A stretch of 64,000 nt of DNA from Siphonodentalium dalli (taxonomy: Eukaryota > Mollusca > Scaphopoda > Gadilida > Siphonodentaliidae). The notes under the pieces were generated by a model. The model searched no databases, was not told the DNA's origin, and saw nothing but the letters and a program-made list of their open reading frames with translations. The stretch's first letter is position 1, and every line of letters starts with the position of its first letter. The translations under genes and the position numbers were made by a program. The stretch covers positions 48,647,899 through 48,711,898 of the forward strand of contig CP136067.1 of the NCBI GenBank assembly GCA_032622095.1. Direction: 5' to 3'. This document shows, piece after piece, positions 57,333 through 64,000 of the stretch.

Positions 57333-57866
57333 CTGAAAGAAAAATGGTTTCAATTAATTAATTGAAGCAAAAGAGGAATCATTGATGTCTAACTCGGATA
57401 TCAACCTACTGTCAGCTACACTATCTATATATATAGATATAGGCAATATATCAACAACACTAATATTGCGGGAATTTGATCTATTCTGGTGATATTCTCC
57501 GATACGTTCATACATTTATTAGAAATATTTAATAAAACGCGGAAATATTCAGGCAACTAAAAATGTATTGGGCAACAAATTGTTGCCGCTAAATTCCATC
57601 ACCTCGCTAAAGAATGTCAGATAATGAGCACACGCTACATGCCACTGATAAGATATATTTGATCCAGTTTATGCGGTCGCCATGCGAATGATAAATGTAA
57701 GGGAATACATTATAACTTAAAATATGTGTATCGACATAGAGATGTATTCCCGGTTCGAAATGTTAAATAATAGCATTAAGGCTCTGCAAGTACCAGTTTT
57801 GAAACATGTGAAATGAATTGAGGTACTCGGTAAAACTGAGAACCACGCGATGACGAGGATACTCAC

Positions 57867-57933
57867 AATGGGTTCAAGGCGAGAAGGGCGAATGAATAAA
57901 ACGTCCAAACTTTACTGCTTATAAAGTAAGGGA
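57867..57933 (-). other. likely non-coding first exon of CDC25 copy B
   Basis: Copy of the segment at 49994-50060 with the same GTGAGT donor. One substitution lies in the nearby intron. The right boundary is not determined. Confidence 0.45.
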
Positions 57934-60900
57934 CAGAATGTTGTTTATTTTGAGAATACGTGAGAAACGATTCGCGATGTTGTATGATAACAAATTGTAA
58001 CACATCGGGATCGCGTGGCAGAATGTTGCTCACGGATACGGCTGCCTATCACAACTCGGGGCGTTAAAATTACACAGATAGTGGGAAGAGCAGCGTCGAT
58101 GCGCATGACAACGTGTTAGATTTCCTGTTCAGAAGTGTTTAGTCGCATGTTTGGAAGTGAGATAACAGTTTGTGAGTGAAATTCAGCCCAGGAACTGTCA
58201 AATATATTGTTTACAACTTATCAACTATGTCAGCAATTTGGTCAGTCGGTGGTTTGCTGAAGATGAATAACGATCAATGGGGGATCACGAACCTCCCGAA
58301 GGCCCACAAACTATACTAACACTGACAAGGCGCTTCTTTTTTTTATCTTCTGAAGAAACATCGGGACCTAACTTTTCTAAATTCTATGAATTGAACAGAT
58401 CTGTCTCGGGCACATATAGTCCGGACAATGTACGTAACGTATGTTACCACCAATGTGATGAGAATTCAACAATCTTATGCGACCTACTAACTTCAATATG
58501 ATACTCTTTATTCCGGCCTCCACGGTGAAGAGCAGTGAGGTTTTTTAATTGTATCTTGTTTCTATTAACAAATTCGTGGAAAGTATATATAAACAGCAAA
58601 AACCCAAATGTAAAAGACAAACCCAAATGTAAAAGTCAATTAGCACATATCAGCGCGGAACGGGTGTTGTAACTTAATAGGTACACATTATTAACAGATC
58701 CGGTTTTGTGTAGACATAATTTTAAACATACCATATTGTAGATAGTTGAAAGTATTGAGTGTTTATGAATATGCGTTTTCTACTGCAACAAAATGAAATT
58801 GAACTGACAAGTTAAGACGGGGCACCATTTTATTAACTACGTGCACATATCACGTGACTTCAGTTGAGCTTGGCTTACCATATTGTGCAAGTGATTGAAT
58901 TTCAACCGACAAAGAGTCAATTCGTAATATGTCCCTAGCCCATAAGCGCGACTGGTTGCGTTTTCTCGCCTGATAGTGTGAAAGTCTGACCCCTTTATTA
59001 CTCACCGGAACTAACTTATATGTTTCGTCGTTAACATTATCACTCCGCGAGGAGCTTATCACTTTACGAATGTGACAAGTTTGAAGAATTCGTTTCGCTT
59101 TTTTGTTCAACTCAGGTTTTGCCCCCAAATTATCCGTAGTAATGGTCACTTCTATACCATTCCAGTGATGTTCGGAAGATCAATATACACGTAGGTCGAT
59201 AAATACAACAATGCGGACTTTATATGCCAACGGAAGACGTGGATCCTATGTCAAGGAGTTCTATAAATATATATAGGGGCACCCTTTTGCATTATTGTTC
59301 AGCAACCGCTGGGCAAATTTAGCTGATATTTGGTATGGTGATAGAACAGCATGGGGGAACAGCTACATGCATAACGTGGATTTCGTCCACCCATTTTCAC
59401 CAGAGTTTTTGCCCTTTATTTACTTAGAAAATTAAATTTTTCTCTTGTTTTTGGGGTTTCCAAATGATAGCGTGAGCTTTGGTGGTACGATTGCAAACTT
59501 AAATCCCATAGTTTTGTGGACCAGTTATATGAAAATACATGTCAAGTGCGAAAATGCCACGCGACAGCGTACCTCTTGTTACATACAGCCGACTAAGGGT
59601 ATGTTCTAAGAGCTGGAAAACTTCGCAATTGGTCTTATATTTATGTGGCGCGTGTTGGAAAGGGATGAATCACTATGAATTTAGTTTTTAGTAGGACCCT
59701 CTTTTGTGAATTCGGTATGCACCACGTGACCAGAAAGAGCTTGTATTATCAGATTGAGTAACGGATTGAATTTCATCAGCCAGCAAAGAGCCATTTCCCA
59801 TATGGCACCAGCCAATGCAGATGTGACAGTCGGCCTTTTCCGATTGGAGGGTGCAATAAGCCGGTCCTTTAAAGGACAGATAATTTTGGCCAGATGCTAA
59901 GTGAACAGTCAATATAGTTTAGTTATATGTGTTATTATATTACCACACACATTTGGAATTTATTAGTGTCGAGATCCTTTTTTCGCCACGAAGATTAGAA
60001 GGCCCCTACCTGGTCACTATACCACGGGTTCCTGTCAGATTAGTCATAAAACAAAAAGTACCTATATATTAGACTTATATATAGGTAAGTTTCGCAGAAG
60101 TGAAGCAAACGCTCTTTATTTTTTGCCTTATCATCCATAAACTGGCAAGCAATACTGCTCTTTATTATTCCACCGACATTTTTTATTTTCGGAACTGGAC
60201 GGTGTGTGCGGAAAAGCTAGAACAATTCCACGGTGATTGAAATGGCAACCCAAAATGAACAGTGACAGATTACAATTTAATATACATCCGTTATAATTCA
60301 AACTATGGACAAACGCCCGTTTTATGAGCATATATAAATACACGATTTGATATCCAATAGTACTTACTATATTGACTGTTCTGATTGCATATTTTTTGGA
60401 GTTTTACTGAGAGTTACAATAAAAACAATCTAAAACGATTATCTCGATCCTGACCATGAAGCGAGGAAACCATACATGCATCAATTTAATGGATCTGGTT
60501 GAATTCTCCATATAGTTGACGTGAAGGCCACATAAGAACATGAGAATGAGTAATCGTAACTTACCTTGCGCGCCTGTGTATGAACCGGGAATATAGAACT
60601 CTAGGCTACCATATAGTTGACGCGAAGGCCACATAAGAACATGCGAATGAGTAATCGTAACTTACCTTGCGCGCCTGTGTATGAGCCGGGAATATAGAAC
60701 TCTAGGCTACCGAGTACCACTCGTATTAGCTTACGTTTTGCTGTATATACAGGGTTTCGATTCCTCATAAGGATTTCCCAAAATGAAGCCGCTTAATGAG
60801 ATAATGTTGTTTCGGCAATAACAAGGTTTCCTATTTCTGGATCTTTAATAATCCTCTTATGGGAATTAAAATCCTCGGGTCCTTCGTCAACAAATTCCAC

Positions 60901-61801
60901 AAGCATCACACTTTGACAGTTTGACCAAAACAATATAATTTAGTATTGCTCACTCTTAATGAAATTTCAACACGAGACATTGTCTTGTGTTTGATGTACT
61001 TAAAACGGAAGGAACATGTACATATTATGTTATTAGATGCAAGTGGCAACAGGACTTCCGGTCGTGGAGAAAATCACACTCTGGGCTAGACGAGGTCATG
61101 GGTTCGAACTTCGAACAAATACTATAAAACTAAAATTATTGTAATGTGGTTGTTACTTTGGAATTACACATTTTATTATAAAATTATAGCATACAAATTT
61201 GTATTACGTAATTAGTAAATTCCCAAGTAACACTCACGTTACAATAAAATTTTTTTTATTATGGTGATCAACTGTATTTCTACCAATGTATGTCTCTCAC
61301 TGTTGATTTAGTTTCAAGATACATGACGAAAACTTCATTAACAACATGCCTCCACGAGAAATGATATTCAACAGATCTTCTGGGACAGTATTGGGCCATG
61401 GGTTGAGGGAACTCGCAATGTGCCATTCTCGTCGATAGAGTAGTAACATAAGTTTGACAACAATATTTATTTACAATGTAGCACGTTATGTGAAACAATA
61501 TATATTAACAATAATTTAGCGAGCTCTTTACAGCATATACATTTTATAAATAACAATAACAGTATCACAGCTAAGCTTGAAAACAAAACAAATATCTCAC
61601 ACACCAAGCAGTTCATATATTGCTACCCAAATGACGTTTTTTTGGGGTTGGGGTGTATTAATAAATAGACATGTGACTACCCGTCAAGTACGCTGATCAA
61701 ATCTTAAACACTTGGTGCACTGGTGTCTGAGAAATAACATGACAACAAATAACAAATAACAACAAACAACAGAGTAACAACAACTTGATGACGACGAACA
61801 G
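57934..61801. other. unit 2 spacer, copy of 50061-53929
   Basis: Near-identical to the unit 1 spacer, including the minus-strand frame at 59149-58850 and the 101-bp pair at 60509-60711. It contains no firmly supported gene. Confidence 0.5.
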
Positions 61802-64000
61802 CTAGAATCTCAGCGACCTCTTCCTCTGACCGTTGGACCAGGACTTGGATTTGGCTCGGAAGTGACGTAGCTGAGATGAGTAATCCTGGTGCAGCATAGG
61901 TCGATATGACTGTGGGGTGCAGAGAGTCTGGGAAGAGTAATATATAGCAAATAAGAACACAATAATATTCACAATTTCACGAATTATATGCAGAAGAAGT
62001 ACTTGTTCGGGTGCTGAAACACCGTTGCATCGACAGTGGACTACATTTGTTGCAATTACTATACACATGCGTGTATTAAACGTGAGCTTATTGGTACGAT
62101 GTCTTGTCATCATAGTTCGTTAGGTACACGTACAGCGTTGAAACGAATTTCGAAAATGTAGTGAAACAAAACGCACCTGTTTGGATTCGAAGAATTCCTT
62201 ATACCCGCCATGAAGGATATAGATTTCAGGGTAAAACAGGTTCGGGTAATTCTCTGCGTTCATCTCTCTGTCCTTCTGTCGCAGGTGTCTGAGCCTAGAA
62301 AAAATACATTCAGATATAAACCTTGGCTCACGACATAATCATAGCAATAACATATACATGTAGTGAACTGTATTGCTACGTGTATGCTTACATCCGATTA
62401 CAAAGAACTTAATAAAATAATTAAATAATGCTCCAATTTCTCCTTTTTAAATTTCATGTTAAACTTAAAGGGGTATACTAAATCCGGCCATATATGGGAC
62501 CATCTGCTTTTATATAGAATATAAGCATATAATTAATGAATTTGAGCCATGAATTAGTATGAAATAGTATAATGATAATGAATTTATGACTCCAGGCATG
62601 AATTCATTATCATTACAATTACCCTGTCAAGGAGATAGTCCCATAAATTGACGGATTTAGTGTACAGTACCCCTTTAAGGTTTGTTAATTAATACTTTAA
62701 TAAACTATGGTTGACATAGAATTGATACTTACATTTTTGGACCGCGTTCAGATGAGAACTCGCAGTGAAAGATGACGATGGTCCGGTGTTTGAGGGGAGC
62801 GTCGCCCAGAAACCTCTTCTCGATCATCGCCTGTGTGTGGAGATTCTCAGCATCCTGCAAATAAGAGGTGACTTAGATACAGATCCTAAGACAATACAAA
62901 CACTACACAATTCAACCGCAAAATCGGCCGATAGGAAAACTGATTATTATTTTAACAAAAATATATTTTTTTCGGGTATTGTCGATTGTTGGGTGGCTGA
63001 ATTTAGATTATTGACACAAACCACCATTAAGGGTGATACCATACATCTGAATTGATATTCTGAGCGTGTTACAAATTTTATTATTGGACTCATCAACAAA
63101 CAAAAAATCCATTAAGAAATAAAACTATACGGATATACATGTACAATATGTAATTTCAACATATATATTGATATTTGTTACGTAATAAAATAATGTTGTC
63201 AATCAACATAATGCCAATAAGATCATTTAACTTGGCATGATCCTCATTATTTTACAAAAGAAAGAAATCGATTGTTGTGTGAAATTGGCAAATATTAGAA
63301 CAGAGGTCACGTCGGTGACGCACACGTACCTGGATATGACCACCTTCGTACTCATATGGGTATCGACAGTCTACGACCACAAACTCGTCGACGCTGTTGC
63401 TGAATCGGCCTGACATCAAATCTTCCAACTGTAAAAAAAATGAATGACAAATTTCACTACCTATATGTTATAACTGGAACAAATCTACGATGAAGGTATA
63501 CGGTATTTGGATATGTTCCACGTTATTGGTGGACTCGTCCTATAAGAACACGGGACGTCTGGTGAAGAATTTCGAGACATGATTGTATACATCATTTATC
63601 ACACATCTTTCCTAACCTAACTACTTCATTATCTTCACCCATCAATCACACCCCACTCTTTCTCATCCCAACTCGCTTAACTATCCAAACATTTATGAGA
63701 AAACATAGAACTATATTAAAATTGTCGTCTTCTTTACCAAGTAGTTGTCTGTATTGACACGTCACACTTGGGGTAACATTTCAAGAGGAAATAATTTGTA
63801 TCCCATCATAATTTGAACAGTTTGCTTTTCTATCAGTTTGAATTTCAGATATAGAAGGAAGTCCAGATAGTTGGGCACAAAAGCAACATGGGAACATTCA
63901 TATTACATTTATACGACAATCAAATACATGTATTGGAAGTCTCGATTATTGTATACATTAATCATTTGAAAGCACTCACTGTTTGTGGGGAGATGTACTT
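61802..64000 (-). CDS. CDC25: CDC25 copy C, 3' part (5' end beyond window)
   Basis: Exons visible right to left: the start of exon 4 (63980 to beyond 64000), 63428-63330, 62854-62733, 62294-62177 and 61927-61802. Splice borders and phases equal those of copy B. The catalytic loop HCEFSSER and the last exons are intact. Compared with A and B, the catalytic exon has one His-to-Gln change (NLHTQAM). In exon 5 it agrees with copy A (EFVVVD), not B (EFVFVD). No disabling change is visible in the part shown, so this may be the working copy or one of several. Its first exons cannot be judged. Confidence 0.9.
62465..62678. mobile_element. TTAA-flanked MITE at the unit 2/unit 3 junction
   Basis: Same element as 54592-54810 with a few-base deletion in the left terminal repeat (AGGGGTATACTAAAT) and otherwise the same structure. 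It lies in the corresponding intron of CDC25 copy C. Confidence 0.85.

Larger units (their letters stand above)
46831..64000. repeat. 7.87-kb head-to-tail array carrying CDC25
   Basis: Unit 1 is 46831-54696 (7866 bp), unit 2 is 54697-62564 (7868 bp), and unit 3 starts at 62565 and is cut by the window end. Corresponding positions are offset by 7866-7874 bp between units 1 and 2. The units are nearly identical by eye, with scattered substitutions and small indels, so the amplification is recent. Each unit has CDC25 exons (minus strand), about 3.9 kb of non-coding spacer and a split MITE at the boundary. Sequence left of 46831 is unrelated. Confidence 0.95.

Noticed and set aside
1-64000. LTR retrovirus, Polinton or other capsid-bearing element
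   Set aside because: No long terminal repeats and no gag, protease, integrase, capsid or envelope-like sequence was recognised; the RT and endonuclease genes present are of LINE type.

Overview
The window reads as nuclear DNA of a marine lophotrochozoan, most likely a mollusc. It is AT-rich and intron-bearing. It carries a single-exon Toll-like receptor, and a CDC25 phosphatase gene with canonical GT-AG introns. It is packed with transposon remnants of kinds common in molluscs: pearl-like units with a tandem core, an ACGG microsatellite and an end hairpin, many foldback elements, hAT and piggyBac-like non-autonomous elements, and CR1-like and L1/Tx1-like LINEs. No bacterial gene structure, rRNA, convincing tRNA, CRISPR array or LTR retrovirus was recognised. 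The species cannot be fixed from sequence alone.

Layout. 1-2.0 kb: decayed protein-coding fossil of a repeated family I recognise by motifs but cannot name. 2-9 kb: no host gene, only pearl-like units, a small TA-flanked MITE and foldbacks. 9.3-18.4 kb: one 31-bp minisatellite now in three blocks, separated by a piggyBac-like element, a TIR element with an hAT nested in it, and a 4.2-kb CR1-like LINE that has lost its reverse transcriptase. 21.5-23.9 kb (minus): Toll-like receptor with one in-frame stop inside the TIR domain. 24.4-33.9 kb: nested repeats, including a 174-bp satellite, a 1-kb direct duplication, a 2.5-kb TIR element and a large foldback. 33.9-34.2 kb (minus): last exon of a C2H2 zinc-finger gene. 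35.5-42.9 kb: another minisatellite hosting an internally deleted hAT, a hairpin and an almost intact 5.96-kb L1-like LINE with 10-bp target-site duplications. 44.4-46.8 kb: further repeats.

46.8-64 kb: a head-to-tail array of a 7.87-kb unit (two complete copies and a third cut by the window end). The unit carries a CDC25 (M-phase inducer phosphatase) gene on the minus strand. Because the unit boundary lies inside the gene's intron between the catalytic exon and the last two exons, copy B and copy C run across unit junctions with their 3' ends present, while the leftmost copy A loses its last two exons. The boundary falls in the middle of a TTAA-flanked MITE. Copy B has a one-base deletion soon after the likely start codon. 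So of the three copies seen, A lacks its end, B is frameshifted and C is only partly in view.

The host genes (TLR, zinc finger, CDC25) have no obvious functional link. The dominant theme is repeat nesting, plus a recent gene-containing tandem amplification of a cell-cycle regulator.
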